Shown here one piece after another: positions 45,198 to 58,518 of a stretch of 64,000 nt of DNA. Under the pieces are notes generated by a model. It saw only the letters and a program-made list of their open reading frames with translations, searched no databases and was not told the origin of the DNA. The stretch spans positions 773,560 to 837,559 of the forward strand of contig NDFF03000011.1 of NCBI GenBank assembly GCA_002150815.3, read 5' to 3'. This DNA is from Grammothele lineata (Eukaryota > Basidiomycota > Agaricomycetes > Polyporales > Polyporaceae). The first letter of the stretch is position 1. Each line of letters opens with the position of its first letter. The translations under genes and the position numbers were made by a program.

Positions 45198-48100
45198 GCC
45201 TAAGCTCGCTACCTTTGGCTGGCGCTTGTGCGAGGACTTGCCGCCGACAGGTGTGGCGTTTCTGGCCTAGTGCTTCTGCTGTCTTTGAGGGTTCGTGCAG
45301 GTGGCGGCGGCGAGTTGTCGTCGCAACGCTTTCTGTGAGTGCTCCGCGGGCGTACGTACGACGAGGTGGAAACCTCTCTGACCGCAGCTACAGTGTAAGC
45401 GTACTCCGCAACCTACGGAACCAGCCCTGCCAGCCTTGCTGAATCAACCTGCTGTTAACTCCTTCCGGAAATCCGACTTCCTCTCAGGAACTTCATCCGG
45501 TCACCTCGCTATTCCTATGGCCTTTTCATCGTTTGCAACCCTGTATGCTGTCTCATCTGTCGACAGATGGCTGACGTCTTATTCACATTGATCCTGTTGG
45601 CCGATCTTCTATGCCATTCGCTCCTATTTATTGCGGCGATGGAGCCCCTACTGACCGTCTTGTTTTTTCTACGCACCTCTGATATCTCACCAGTAATCTA
45701 CTACACATTACTCTAATCATGTCCAGAACCTGCCGTAATACACGACCCCTTTATCTCTACCCAACGCGTGCATTGTCTATCGCGCTTGGCACCGGTCAGA
45801 ATCCGGATAGCGGCCACTCCAATTTCAGAGCTCGTCTGAGAGCTGCAGCAAACACAATGTATACTCAGTAATCTGACCCTGTAATTGGGCGTCGGCGCCT
45901 TCTTTATTAAAGCCTCACCGGTTCACATGCGCAACCGTCTCCGACAACGTTGAATGTGCAGCGGCCACGCTAATGCCAGCAGAACGAGCTGCCCTTCTAG
46001 AAGACGCCTACGAACGTCCTCCGTTACGTGACCCGGACTACGTCCATTGCTCGAGCTCAGCATCCGCCCCGTACATTGCACTCCTCAAATTCTCCACTGA
46101 GTTTAGAAACGGGCGACTCGGGAGGCTGGCCCACGCTCCAAATCACCATCACGCTTAATGTCATGACAAGGGCGTCAGCGGGAGGCCGAGCCTCAACTTC
46201 GGTCTTTCGACGTCCTCGCAAATTTGCCGTCCCGTACGGCCAAGAAAGTTTAACCCCAGCGCGACCACATTCCTCTTGATACTTCACGCGTGCCGAGCCG
46301 CCGCCGCTGAGATGCTTCACTAGCCGATGGTGATTCCATCTGACCCGTCGAACTTCGAGATGAAGGTGCGCGTGCAATACCATCCGATACCGTTTTCCTC
46401 GCAGAGGTTCCTCTTTTATCGAGCGCTGGGACGCCGAACACGGCGGCGGCGCTGCACTGAGTGGAGATCAACTATGATGCACCGATCAGTACTGCTATTG
46501 ACGCTCTGCGCCGCTGCGCAGCCATGCCAATGGACCCACAGAGGGGCCTACAGATTGCCATCCATCTACCCACCGCGGCGCGTCCGTGTGCGCACACAAT
46601 TCATTCATTCATTATGAGCTCCCCGACTCCCGCTTTCGGCGGAACTCCAGCTCGCGGCGCGGCGCTTGGCATCATACGACATTGTTCGGTCCACGCGCGC
46701 CTTACGCACCACATGTGCCATCGCGCAGAGATGGCAGTTAAGCCGGGCCTTAGCAGAGTTGCAGTCGAAGTGACATTCGTGGTGTGGACGAGGCTGTGTG
46801 CGTGCGTGGAGCACTGCAGGACGAACCGACAAGAAGTGTCGCAGCTATATTCATGGATGGATGGCGCGATGGTGCTGTCATCTCCAGCCGGTATCTGATA
46901 AAATCGGCGTCCGTTGAGCGGGACAGATGTAGATTAGCGACTCGGTTGTTAACAACAGGTGAGTGGCGGAAAAGCCTTATAGGGTAACCAGGAAGGTACC
47001 CGTATTAAATGCGGGGCGGCACAATCGTGCACCCCGCACAGAGCCGAACTGCGACCTAGGTAACTACGCGAGGGCCCGCGCTGCGGATTAACACACATCG
47101 AGATGCTCGTCGCGTGGCTAGTGGATCGGGGGCTTGTGGCGTATTGACGTGTGCAGTGCAAGAGCACACACGTCGGTGTCTACAGCGCCGCCGCCTGTGA
47201 TCAGGACGGAGTTCTCGCGTGGTGACGCGGAGATACCACGTCTCTCTCCGGCCCGGATTCCCCACCTTACGACATCAAGCGCTACATCGCTGCCCGCCGA
47301 TGCAGCCTTTAGGGTTCGCGTCGCGTCAGGGCTGGCGAGCCTCGAGTCCCAGTTCGAAGCACTTGAACCCTTCAAGCGATGCGCCCTCCCCTTCCCTCGC
47401 CAGTGCCACCGCGACCCACGAGAGCCACGGGGTGCCAGTCTGGCCAACCACCGCCAGGCGCGCGGCCAGCGAATCGAACGCGTATACGGATACACACACA
47501 GATACGCACAGCCGCCGGACGAACTGACGCTTCGACGCTCGGGCCCCGTTCCGTCGACCACCATGCGCCCTCGACGAGCGCCCATAACTCTCGTCCGTAC
47601 CCCTGCGCAGTTCCCGCATACCCCGGGACGGCAACATTCGGCGCGCACCCTCTCTGATCGGCCTCTGTGCACTCGCGTTCCATTGGGAGGAACGCGGGCA
47701 GGGCTCGAGCATGGGCTTAGAGCGCGTCCGATCGGTCCAGTCCGTCGTGGGTGCGCCTCGCAAGGGTCCTCCGGGACGACGGACGGAGCTCCAGCGACCG
47801 GCGAGGGCCCCCCCCCCCTCATCGCGTCCGGGCCGTTTCACAGTACCCTGGCGTCGTCCGGCGGCGCGACGGTTCACGCTGCCCAGTCTGGGCGAGAACC
47901 ACAGCGAGGGACGCCCGCGGGAACGATCCGTGCGAGAGTCCAGCATCGCTCGCGCTCGACGTCGCGCCGCGGGGCAGATGAAAAGAGTGACATCGAAGAT
48001 CGAAGCGTTGAACAGGCGGCGGGCGATGGGCGAAATATTTGGGCGTGCGCGCCCGCGCGCGGGGTGCCCCTCGCGACCAGATCGTGACCGGTTCCATGAC

Positions 48101-50810
48101 CCATGCCGGACCTTGTTTGAGCAGGCCCCACCGTGTTGTGCTTCCCCATCGTGCCTGCCCGCCTGCGCACCGGCATCTGCGGGCAGACCGGCGAAGCGCG
48201 TCTGAACGCCGTGCGGGGCTGGCAAGAAACGGCGTACAGTACTCACTAGTACTGGAGCCGAGGGCGGACGGGGGGCCCGCCATTCCGCAGCTGAGCTTCT
48301 GGAATCGAGATTACCGAACGTTGTTCGCACCGCTCGCTGCCGACACGACTTCTACCGCGACGGCATCAAATTCGGGCTATGTGCGCCCTCGCGGTGCGCG
48401 AGCTTGGCGCTGCCCGCTAGAAGGCCCCTGGGGCTACAGCGGGGCAGACAAAATGACAGATTTAAATCACGGCGGATATCATGAAACAGGAGGCTTGCGC
48501 ACCGGAACGTCCTCCACCATGCCCACAGGAAGAATGACGTTGGGCTTCGCAAGGTTCGCTCCAGTGCACTAGCAGCAGGTGATGGATGATAGGAAGGCGG
48601 GCATAGCAGTGGACTTTCCACGCAGGGCGGCGGGTGCGCCACCAATCCACCTGCGGCCATGTCCCAACGTGGGTTGCCGGTTTACTGAGTATCCAGGTCC
48701 GCCACAGTGCGGCGCTGGCGCATTGTGCATTGACATGTTGAACATTGGCGCCGGATCTAGGGACCAGGAGAGCGCTGGGTCCGACAGCTTTGGCGGGTGA
48801 AGGACGGACTGGTATGCGAACGGGGGTACGCACACACCCGGGCGCACAACCTGAGCTCCGGTTCGACGGAACAAAAAGAAGTGTGATGATGTCACTGCTT
48901 TGGCCAGGCCGCGGCCAGTGAACGATATTCCTGGGGATTAGTGGGATTTGGAAGCCCGCCGTCAGTTGGATTGGAGACATGAAGGGGAGGAGGGTCGGAG
49001 TCACGAGCGCCGGGCATGGACGCCGCGGAGGACAACGATGATCATCATTTCGACGCGACGCGGGAGCTGGCGTGGGGCGCGCACGACGGTCGATACAGGA
49101 AGGGGGTTGACCATAAGGCGCGCGAGGATGTACACGAAAATTGTTGGAGTAGGCATCTGGAAGAGCACTACGGGGTCCAAGCCGACACCGTCGGTCCAGT
49201 GCGGAGGAGAATCGTCTGGGAAGAGACTAGCGGCAATCATCCAGGCGCGCACGGCCGCTTCGCTGTCGTGTCAGAAGGGATGCTTCGACTACTCAGTCAT
49301 GAATGGCGCATGCGCATTTGCTTGTGAACGTTGGCGGAGAATCGCGCTGGGCTCCAGGGGTAAAGATGGCGACGTGGCCCGGAGATTCCAGAGGCGGAGG
49401 GCAGAGACGAAGGGCAGCAGAAGGACGCGTGCTCGGAGGCGCGCGGCAGAGCTCCGGGGAACGACGAATGCTGGGAGCGCGAGTTCCAAATGACAAAAGT
49501 GGCCGATCCGCGAGTCGTTGAAAGTGGACTGCAGACTTGCGTAGTAGTACGTACTAATACACGTCAGACGCTGAGCACGCCATAATCATCCGACCGTCCG
49601 GAGGCACGCGGGCTTTGCCGAAGCCCAGCGCCAGAGCCCTCCAATCGTGGCAGGCTGTCCTCTGAGAGGAGCGCCGGCTTGGGTGACCAGGGTGACTCGG
49701 ACCCTGCAGCGACAATGCTGGGCTCTGCCGCCGGGCTCTGGCTGTCCTCGATGCACTTGAACTTGTTCCACCAGCTGATCGAGCCCTCCAAAATCCTCCC
49801 CTGCCCCACTCACGGCTTCGCGGTCCTTGGGGCTTGATGCTCGTATGCTCGCTGCAGGCAATATCCCCTTCTTGCTCATAACACTCCTTCCAGTGCACTT
49901 CTACTCGCTCACTGTGCCCAGGCTGTTGCCAGCGTGTTGCATCTCCGCTCGCTGTACTCGTTCTTTCCCTGAACAACCTTAGACTCGCGTTCTACGTTCC
50001 TCCCGCGGCTGTGGGACTGCTTGTCGATGCCATCGTTAGCTAGCACAGCGTACCGATTCTACTTATCGTCCTCATCTCCTCGTGCAGGCCCGTGGCCGGC
50101 GCAGGGGAAATATGATTCGTACCATATTTTCATATACAAACTTAGTCTGTCGCCGACTCGACGTGTCGGCTCGCACCTTGGGTCGGGCTGCTTCTACGTA
50201 ACCGGCTGCCCTGTCGCCGACATCTTCGCACGATGGCTCCGCCCTCTGTCCCCCGCCAGTCCGGGGCGACGGTATCCTGTGAACAGATGGAAAATCAGGA
50301 CAGTCGATTCAGACATCGACGGTCTTCCGCGCGACTCCCCTCGAGGTCAAGGTGATATGGAAGACGGGTCTGCGTGCGCACCTTGAGTCACATCGGATCT
50401 CTGCTTGCGGTGCTCGACCCTTCGATTCTTGACGCCGTTGTACTAGGGTTCCTAGCTCAGAGCTTGGATTCCCGCGCTCGGGCGTGACTGGGCGGCCGAA
50501 AGGAGCGTCGCGCGCAGCCGAGCCCATCCATCAGTCCAGTCCAGGACATATGTAAAACGACTGAACAGAGTTTTTGCCCGCAACTGTTGTCTCTCCCTCA
50601 CACTCACTCCGCCCGGGGTCGCATCTGCACCGCTTGCTGCACATCCCTCCACTCGTGCGCACGCCTCGATCGCGATCAATCATCTCCCCCTTCCGCTATA
50701 AGAACTCGGCCCACATCCACAAAAGCTAATCCGCCACACCCCGTCGTCCCTGGGTTCCGACTACGCCTCGCCTCTCGCTTCCCTCCCCTCGTTCACGACA
50801 CTGTTCGCAC
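45198..50810. other. 5.6-kb gene-empty interval between zinc-finger genes 1 and 2
   Basis: Several long frames exist on both strands, for example near 47130-48090 and 47330-48330, but they overlap each other, are Arg/Pro/Ser-rich by GC bias and show no domain. No transposase, reverse transcriptase or terminal repeats were recognised. It could hold long 5' regulatory DNA, a non-coding RNA or eroded mobile DNA. Confidence 0.45.
50697..50704 (+). promoter_or_regulatory. TATA-like box of zinc-finger gene 2
   Basis: TATAAGAA 114 bases before the ATG at 50811, followed by pyrimidine-rich DNA, as expected for a fungal core promoter. Confidence 0.5.
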
Positions 50811-51969
50811 ATGCAGTCTCCCGCCGTCATGAATCACGACTCCTTCCTGGACACTGATCCCGCCCGTCGCCGCCAGACGTCGATGACCCCTCAATATAGG
50901 TCCGCTTCAGGTCTAGTCTCTCGCTAGTCGTAGCTGTCTGACTGTTGCCATCGTCTAGCTCGCCTCTCCCTGGCCTCGGTGATTCTCTGTAGGCGTCCTC
51001 CACCTCTCTCCTCCCAACCACACGCTTATATCTCTGCCCTCCCTCGCCCCCAGACTTCTCCCGTCGTCCACCACCGGAAGTACTCAGATGTCCTACCGCA
51101 CAGGCGCTTACTCGGCCTTCGACGGGATTTCGTCGTAAGTGGAAGTCCGGGCCCCTATCTGTGTACGTCTCACCTGACCACACTCACGTAGCTTGCCCTC
51201 GTACGGCGCCCACGATTCCCATGACCGCAATGGCTGGCACTCTGGCTACCCGTAGGTCGACCTCTACTGTGTCCTGCTCTTCTCACTGACCGATTTGCAT
51301 GTCCTGCGACTTATTCTGTTCAGAGCCTCGGCGGTTCCTCGTGACCACAGTTCCTTTAACACTCCTTACCTTTCCGAGTACTCTTCCCGTCAAACCCACT
51401 CTCGCTCGGACTACTATACCCTGGAACACGGCAACTCCTACGATGCACGCCCCCCTACCTTGATGCCTCTCTCACCAGCGACGGACAACTACCCTGTCTA
51501 CGACGGATCTCAGTCTCGTTACCCGGCGCCGTCCCCTTACAGTCGCCCTCCTGTCCCTTCTCGCTCTTCCCCCGCGGCTTCTAACAAGGCTCAGTCTCGC
51601 TGCGAATGGGAGGGCCACTGTCCCTACCCCCTGGACGACTCCAGCCCGGCTGGCATCGCGCGACACCTGCGCGCGCACCACGACGTGCCCGTCTCAGACA
51701 ACCACCACCGCGAGGGCTGCCGCTGGGGTGCCTCGCGGAGCTGTGGCAAGGACATGTTCCCGTCCTCATTCGGGAAGCACATCGCCGAGTGCCACCTGCG
51801 GAACATGACGAAGACGTGCCCGTACTGCGGCGCCGACTTTGCCCGCGCCGACACGCTCTCGCGGCACATCAAGGGCTTCTGCCACTCTGCCGGCCAGAAC
51901 GGGCCCGGGAACGCGGCCGCCTTGAACGGTGCGCACGCGGCCGGCCACGCGCACTCCTCGAGCGGCTGA
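50811..51969 (+). CDS. Zinc-finger protein, paralogue 2
   Basis: Exon 1 from the ATG at 50811 gives MQSPAVMNHDSFLDTDPARR. It joins in frame, through an intron of about 180 bases, to TQMSYRTGAYSAFDGISS, then LPSYGAHDSHDRNGWHSGYP and the large last exon starting ASAVPRDHSSFNTPYLSEYS. A Tyr/Ser/Pro-rich middle precedes three C-terminal fingers: CEWEGHC...RHLRAHH (C-x5-C, H-x3-H type), CRWGASRSC...KHIAECH (C-x7-C, H-x4-H) and CPYCGADFARADTLSRHIKG ending in Cys (C2HC). The tail is short, His/Ala/Gly-rich, and stops at 51967-51969. The fingers align with those of the genes at 44074 and 57012. A sequence-specific transcription factor is the likely role. The intron between exons 1 and 2 might hide another exon. 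Confidence 0.8.
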
Positions 51970-54900
51970 GGCCTTCTGGGCTGGGGCGCGGGCTGAGGCT
52001 GGGAGCTCTGGCCTGGAGGTTGCTCGCTGACGCTTCCTGTGCGTGTCGCTCTCTCGCGGCTGCCGTCTGTGCGGTGAGCTCACGCTTATCCGTGTTTTCT
52101 ACAGACTGTTGGTTGAGCGACCTCGAGGCTCGATGCTGATACCCTCTGTGCTTGTGTGTGTCCGATCCTGTCACTCCTTCTTGCACGTTACTCTACCACC
52201 CGCTCTGCTATTAGCTGAGGTCCGCCCCGCCCCTCCCCTCCCCGTGCTGGCACATGTCTCGGTGGATCCCGTACTGCCTTTATTTAGTCTCTGCTCCCCT
52301 AATCTTCCCTGGGTCTCTAAAGTAAAGTGCTAAATCTCTCCGCTCTCGTTACTATATGAGCCGTGGTCGGTGGCCTCCTCGGAGACGGCTCACGAGTCGC
52401 GCTCGGTCGGGTCCATCGTTATAGCTGTATCATAGCTCTCTCGCTCTGTTCGCACAACTGTATTCTTACGTCTGCTTTACGAAGGTCCTGTCTTTGGCCA
52501 ACGTTATGTGTATGCTCCGCAGTGGTCAATGTCAGTCGTTGTTTGACCTGCCCCTTCCTCTTGCCGTCTTGGCTACCAGTGCTGTGACGACCCGAATTGG
52601 CGATGGCATGTTCGTGGCGCTCCAAACGAGGTTCGGACGGAATTGCATATGAAGTACGTGGCGCGGCGGGCGTCACCGCCCGCCACGATCTGACCTCGCC
52701 CTCGACCGTCAACATGTCTAATTATGCAGCGCGCCAGACCTATGCGCGTCGATCGCTGCGATCGCCAACTCGAGAAGGCCAGCCGCGACCCACGCTTCTT
52801 CGTCGCACGACGGGCCGAGCCAAACATTCGCTGCACCGCACACATCGCGGACGCCCCATCGAAATCGCGCAGCCCCCAGGCGTGCCGTCACACGTGCGAG
52901 GCCATGTGCCTCGGTCCCTCTCGTAAACCCGCACCCTGCCTTATCTGGTGCTCACACAACGCCAAAGGGGGAGGCCTCGCCTTTGTTGCATCTTGGTCTT
53001 CTGCGCAAGGGCCGCTGCGTCGCTTAGAGGCTCCTCTTGCTCCTTTTGCTCGGCCCGAGGGGGACTTCTCCCGATTGACGGGAACACTGGGCGTGTACGT
53101 ACGTGCGCTCAAATTCGAAACGGCCCCTCCAGTTTGGTCTCGGTTTCGGCGGCCCCCTCGAACCCGTCAGCTAGCACGGCGCCGGACAGAACGGGCAGCA
53201 TTAGTGCGCTGCGGCCCTTCCGACCAGGAGCTTAGTTTTGCGCCCTAATACAACTGTATACGTCTCGAATGTCGCTCGTCGCGGAAAGACAAGATGCCGG
53301 CCGCGAGACGCTTATATATATCCCGATACCTACGTCAGACTATCACCATTGAAACTACACAAGCTCCCGGTTGCGCGGTGATGTACGGCAGCAGCGCCCG
53401 CCGGGCCCGCGAGCCGCGTAGAGACTGTATCGTGGCGCCTACCGCAGTGCGTGTGCCTAATATTTTGGTTTTTGTCATGTCTAGGTTTTTGTCTGATGCG
53501 ACCCGTAACGCGTCGCACTGCTACGCACACCTAACAGACGGAGCATCACATCCGGTCAGCTTACCTACCCTAGTGACGTGAGAGGTGACTAAGAGCGCGC
53601 CCGTGTTTCTCGGATAGGTTGCGCGCAAGAAGCGTAAAGTGCGGTAGGCTCGCAAATACCCACACGGACCCGCGCTGCTCAACCGCTGAGCTCATTAATC
53701 CCCCCGCGCGCCCTGACGCGCCCATGTACCTACGTACGTGGTGGGCGCGTCAGAACCCGGAAGAGGGCGCACCCCGACCGCAATGTATGCATGTCGCGCC
53801 CCTTCGTCAGCTTGGCGAGGCCACCGCACCATGAAATTACCAATATCATGTAATCTTGTAAGCTCAGCGCGACGCGCGAGCTGGTTTGTAGGCCCCGGCG
53901 GCGGTGCGCCAGCCACTTCTAGCCTCCTACCGGTCTACGCTGAGTACCCGAGCCGACGCGCGCGTCGCGCCGGGCGGGGTGAGAGAGCCCGACCAAAGCT
54001 CGCCTCGGGCGGGGCACGAGTTGTTTGTGGCGTCACGCTGGCGCAGGAGCTCCGCGGATGCGAATCTGTCTATGTTGCCGCCGGTGGCAATGTCACAAGC
54101 GCATCGCGATGGACGAGAGGCCGTGATGGGCAGTCCGGGAGATGGATCTGCAAGCCGCCCCGCACTTGCTGTGTTCCCGGTTCCGCCTCGCCTCGATTCG
54201 GCCCGGATGCGTGGCCTGAAGGGCACGTGGATGATGGTACTCACGTGTACCACGTGGCGCGCAACGCCACGCGTCGGGTCAACGTAAACGGTCTACTCAC
54301 CATCACTGCGACGGCGGGGCCTTCACCCTTTCTTTTTGCTCCTCCATCTCTGCCTGTCGCGCATACAGCTCAACTATCTGGCATCGATGCATCTGTAGAT
54401 ACCAATCTGACTGATCTATGGAGCATCTGGACGTCTTCAACGCTGCTTCGTCGCAACATCCTTCCCTTTCTCTAAGATGATCAATACCGACGGTGATGTC
54501 GGACCAGCGATGGATTGTATGCAGTCGTAAATCGTCAAATTCGGGCGTATCAACAGTCAAAGGAACGGGGGTCATGTCGGGGTGCCAGTAAGTCCCCAGT
54601 CTTTCTTCCCGAAGGCTCGGCTATCATACTGGCCGTAACTCAATACCAGCATCTGTCGTAGCACATCGCCGCGAACAGAGCTCCAATTTCCCAAGACACC
54701 GAACCTCCGGCCTCGCTTATGCGTGCCAACGCGGTCTTTCTACTGTGCCGTCATGTTCGGAGACATTGGAGCTCGTGAACTCTCGCAAAGCGCGTTCGCA
54801 CCGACTCCGCGCGAAGTTGCATATCGAATCGCGGAATGCCCGCCCCGACCCCGGCCGTCGTCGGAGGCGGGCTGCGAGAGGGTGAGCTGTGATTCTGCAC

Positions 54901-57011
54901 TTCTCCGGTGTAAACGCGGAGCTTCGCTCACCTTCTACTTGCGTACAGATGGGAGCTGTTTTGCTCATCCAGCCCATGGCAAGGCCTGCTATTGGCGAAG
55001 CCGCCCCTGGTCCGTTGTGCCGGGGCGCTTGCCATAACCGCCCGTCTAGCGCTGTAAACCTAGGAATCATGAACGAACGAGAGCGGTTTGCGGTTTTCCA
55101 GGACACCCAGGTCTCAGGCGGCGCATTTGGTTCAGCGTTCTGCAAGGAGAACAAGGAAAACGCTAGTCCTCCATGCAGCAGTGTGGCTATCCGTAGTGCA
55201 TCTATCAAGCAATCCTCCAGTCATGCGCTCCTCAAGCTTCATTTTTCGCCATGTCTAACAATCATATTTCCAAGGCGGCATTGGTTCGTTCATTGTCACC
55301 TCAATCATGACATTAGATTGTACCTTGGGCAAGGGTGCGGGGTAGAAGGCGCTCATAGATCACAATCTTCCGCGTGTTTCAGAATCAACCATCCCTCTCT
55401 GCAGATGTTTGCCTTGGCTTGCTGTCATAAACCCACTAGCTTTGTTCGCCTTTTGGTTCATGTCCGCAACATGAGCCTGCTACAGCAAAATTTGACATTT
55501 TGGAATTCAGTGCGCAGCCCAATGGGAACGCTTTTCCTTAGCAGCGTCCTTCCTGTCGTGGTGCGTCACTCCGGTGCCCCTGTATCGCAATGAAGTTTGA
55601 CTCGATGATAGCGCAGATTATCCAAAAGATACGTTTGCTTTAACATCGTCACGTACCTGCATGTGCCCTACGTGTGCCCCCTCCGTATCAGATGATCCGT
55701 TATCTTGTCTCGTGAGCACCTTCTCTCCTATTCAAACCACACACCGAGTGACAGAAAGCGGGGAGGGTTTCGGCAACCGGGCGTCCGATAGGCGCCTAAT
55801 GGGTCTCTTACGGCTGCGTGCTGGCTAGCATCGCTCTTACCGGTAGAGCAAGGATGGGGCACTTGCCTCGTGTCTCTCCAACCTAGTTCCTTTCCTTGAC
55901 ATTCCTCACCCAAGAAGACGCAACTCCTCGGCTCATGGGTATCAGTCGGCCCGAGAATCCAGAATTACCGCACTGGCGGCACCGTTGCCGGTCTCTCCCG
56001 CCGGTCTTCGACCAATCCTAAGCTGTATCGCACGCCACCATGTTAGGTCTCCGCACTGCGTACCGGTTACTGAGCGGCCTCGCACGGCGTCTACTCCATG
56101 ACCAAAGCGCCCCTCCGGTCTTCAACGGCCTAGCACGACGTTGCGATCTTGGCGGACATTCAGGTAGGGCGTTCTGCTTCCTACCGCGAGAATATCTTGT
56201 CTTATAGATCAAGTATCTTGCAGGGAACGCCGCCCGAGGATCCCTACGGTCGAGATTGAAGCATTCCTCGACACGGCGCTCCGACATGAGCACGATGAAA
56301 GTGAGTTCAGACCCAGTCCAGTATACCAAGATGAGAGCCGATGATCCTGCTCTGCCCCGCGTCGACGCTATGCATGCGGGGCCAAGGAGGATCGGATGCG
56401 ATGAACATGCGGCGTACGTGTTCTGGGATATCCGGATAATTTCGAAGTCCTTGTAAGGGCAACGTTGTACTAGGTTCTGGCGCCTGTTGTTGTAGTTTTG
56501 TCTCATGCAGTGTCGGGCAGTCCCGGGCGTGTACGTTTGGCGCTAGCTGTCAAGACAGGATTGGCGTCTGGCGGCGAGTCGCCAAAGTGATTCGCAGGTC
56601 CGCGATATCGATCTCCCTCCGCCCTCACAGCTCGTTTCGTACTTCGGGCGGCCTGTGGTCCTTTCCATTGCTTCTGCTGTCACTCAACATGTGAGTGTGG
56701 TGACTAGATCCGGTACTAGCACTAGGCAGTATCGTAACAGCTATCGGCCGCGGCTGCTCCATGTTCCTCCGAAGGAGCGGCCTAGTATGGCACAGCTCCT
56801 GACTTCTTCCTTGCGCAACAATCTGGATATGTGATACGTCATGAGCTTAATGCTCGTCTCGTAGGCGATGCAAACAGTTTTTTCACTGGCGGCTTCGGTT
56901 CCGTTCGTTCGTGTATAAAGGTACGTCTGACTCGACTCCGTGTCCTCCAGCAACCGACGCCGACAGCCGACTCACCAGCGCACTCCTCCATTCTACAAGA
57001 TCTACGGCGAA
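51970..57011. other. 5-kb gene-empty interval between zinc-finger genes 2 and 3
   Basis: No recognisable protein. Frames at 52724-53248, 53738-54475 and 54889-55593 lack domains. Repeated GTACGTAC-type palindromes occur near 53097 and 53730. The right end carries the promoter of zinc-finger gene 3. Confidence 0.45.
56915..56921 (+). promoter_or_regulatory. TATA box of zinc-finger gene 3
   Basis: TATAAAG 97 bases upstream of the chosen ATG at 57012. The spacing supports that start, although an upstream exon cannot be excluded. Confidence 0.45.
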
Positions 57012-58014
57012 ATGTCACTTGCTACGGCATCGTGGAATCCCAACTCGTACGGGTGAGATGCATCTCGTTCAGACAATGTAGGGCACGAACTAACGCGTCT
57101 GCTAACCAGGCTGTCCCAGAGTGGTCATTATGCCTTTCCAGGTGGCATGAGTAAAACTGAACCTGTGGAACCGAGCCTGTACTACGACCATCTCGACGAT
57201 AGTCTCCGTATCGATCGACCGGCCTGGGCTCGTGGCGGCCAGCCAGCGACGGCGTGTGCTCCTGCACCCTTCACGCGGGTGCATGGAAGCGCGGACATGT
57301 GAGTAACGAGGTCCTCACTAGGGTCTCACTAGGCTTCCTATGACGCCCGTTAACTTATATTATCCTATTCCCAGGCTCTCTGCTCCCCAGGCCTCACCCA
57401 TGTACCCTTCCTCCAGTACTCATTCCTACTCTCGTCCTTCACCTACACCCTCTACATCTTCGTCTTCATCGCCCCCCTCCCCCTCCTCATCCTTCTACCA
57501 GGACAGCAGGCTCTCTGCCATGGATGCAATTTCCCGCACCAGGCAGATGGACTACTCGTCCTCCTTCCACGCCCCATACAATGGACTATCCGTCCACATG
57601 GACCAACCTTACCACAATCACTACCACTCACGCGCCCCATCTACCGAGAATGGTCACAACACTCTGACTGTTCCCCGTGTCCCCGCATCGACCCAAGGAC
57701 AACGGTGCCAATGGCAAGGCTGCGACGTCCCGCTGGACGACCTCTCGCACCCAGGCATCCGTCGCCACTTCCGGGAGTACCACAGCGCTGCGCGCGGGAC
57801 GTCCGTGCAATGTACGTGGGGCGGCATGTGTCGGAGCGAGCAAATGCTCTTCGAGAACATCCCAAAGCACATCGCTGAGTGCCATCTCAAGTCGATGGCA
57901 CAACCCTGCCACGGTTGTGGCAACGTCTTCGCCCGCAAGGACACCCTCAAGCGTCACCTCAACGCAGGCTGTCCAGTCTTGACACGCGCGCAGGCTCAAA
58001 TGCAGATGCAATAG
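57012..58014 (+). CDS. Zinc-finger protein, paralogue 3
   Basis: Three exons joined by phase-compatible introns: MSLATASWNPNSYG, then LSQSGHYAFPGGMSKTEPVE through TRVHGSADM, then LSAPQASPMYPSSSTHSYSR onward. A Ser/Pro/Thr stretch (about 57410-57490) and a His/Tyr-rich segment come before the fingers: CQWQGCDVPL...RRHFREYH, CTWGGMC...PKHIAECH and CHGCGNVFARKDTLKRHLNA ending in Cys. The KHIAxCHL block and the C2HC last finger are shared by all three local paralogues. The protein ends in a short Gln/Met tail at the stop 58012-58014. Likely a nuclear DNA-binding factor; biological process unknown. Confidence 0.78.
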
Positions 58015-58518
58015 GACACAAACTGTCTGCCGAAAGAAGTTAGTCACTCTTATCCTCATTGTCACTAGGCGATCGGTGCTGATCACACATGTTCACAGAT
58101 AACATAGATGCTATTGCTCCGGACTTTTGGCCGCCGTTTCGGAATCGATGACTGGGGGTGCGGATTGATGCAGGCAAACAAGATCGGCAGCGACTACTAG
58201 CGACTCGGATTACATTATGAGGGCGATAGGCGGCATGGCGATAGTTGAGGATCCGTGGTTTCAGACCTTTTCCGTTCAAATTTTCCTTCGATTTTAGCAA
58301 GTGGAGCGGACAGGCAAGACGCGCATAATGTATCCGTACTGGAATTCCATAAACTTCACGTCCGTCCTTGGGCGATATCACAAGGACACTGAAACGGTAT
58401 GACGGGAAAAACGGTGGCTGCATCGAACGCTCATGAATCACGTCGACTTCCTGCGACAGAGGAAGACCTCGTGCAACCCCCTGTAATACCACCGCCTCCA
58501 TCTCGCGCGCTCCGTGCG
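58015..58518. other. Convergent intergenic region
   Basis: 504 bases between the zinc-finger gene 3 stop and the end of the MRJP-like gene. No other feature seen. Confidence 0.6.

Noticed and set aside
47118..48330. Overlapping frames of 234-334 codons on both strands
   Set aside because: They overlap each other in several frames, are Arg/Pro/Ser-rich and show no domain, as expected from GC-rich non-coding DNA with few stop codons.
54717..55593. Frames of 163 and 234 codons in the right gene desert
   Set aside because: They oppose each other, carry no domain and have low-complexity or mixed composition.
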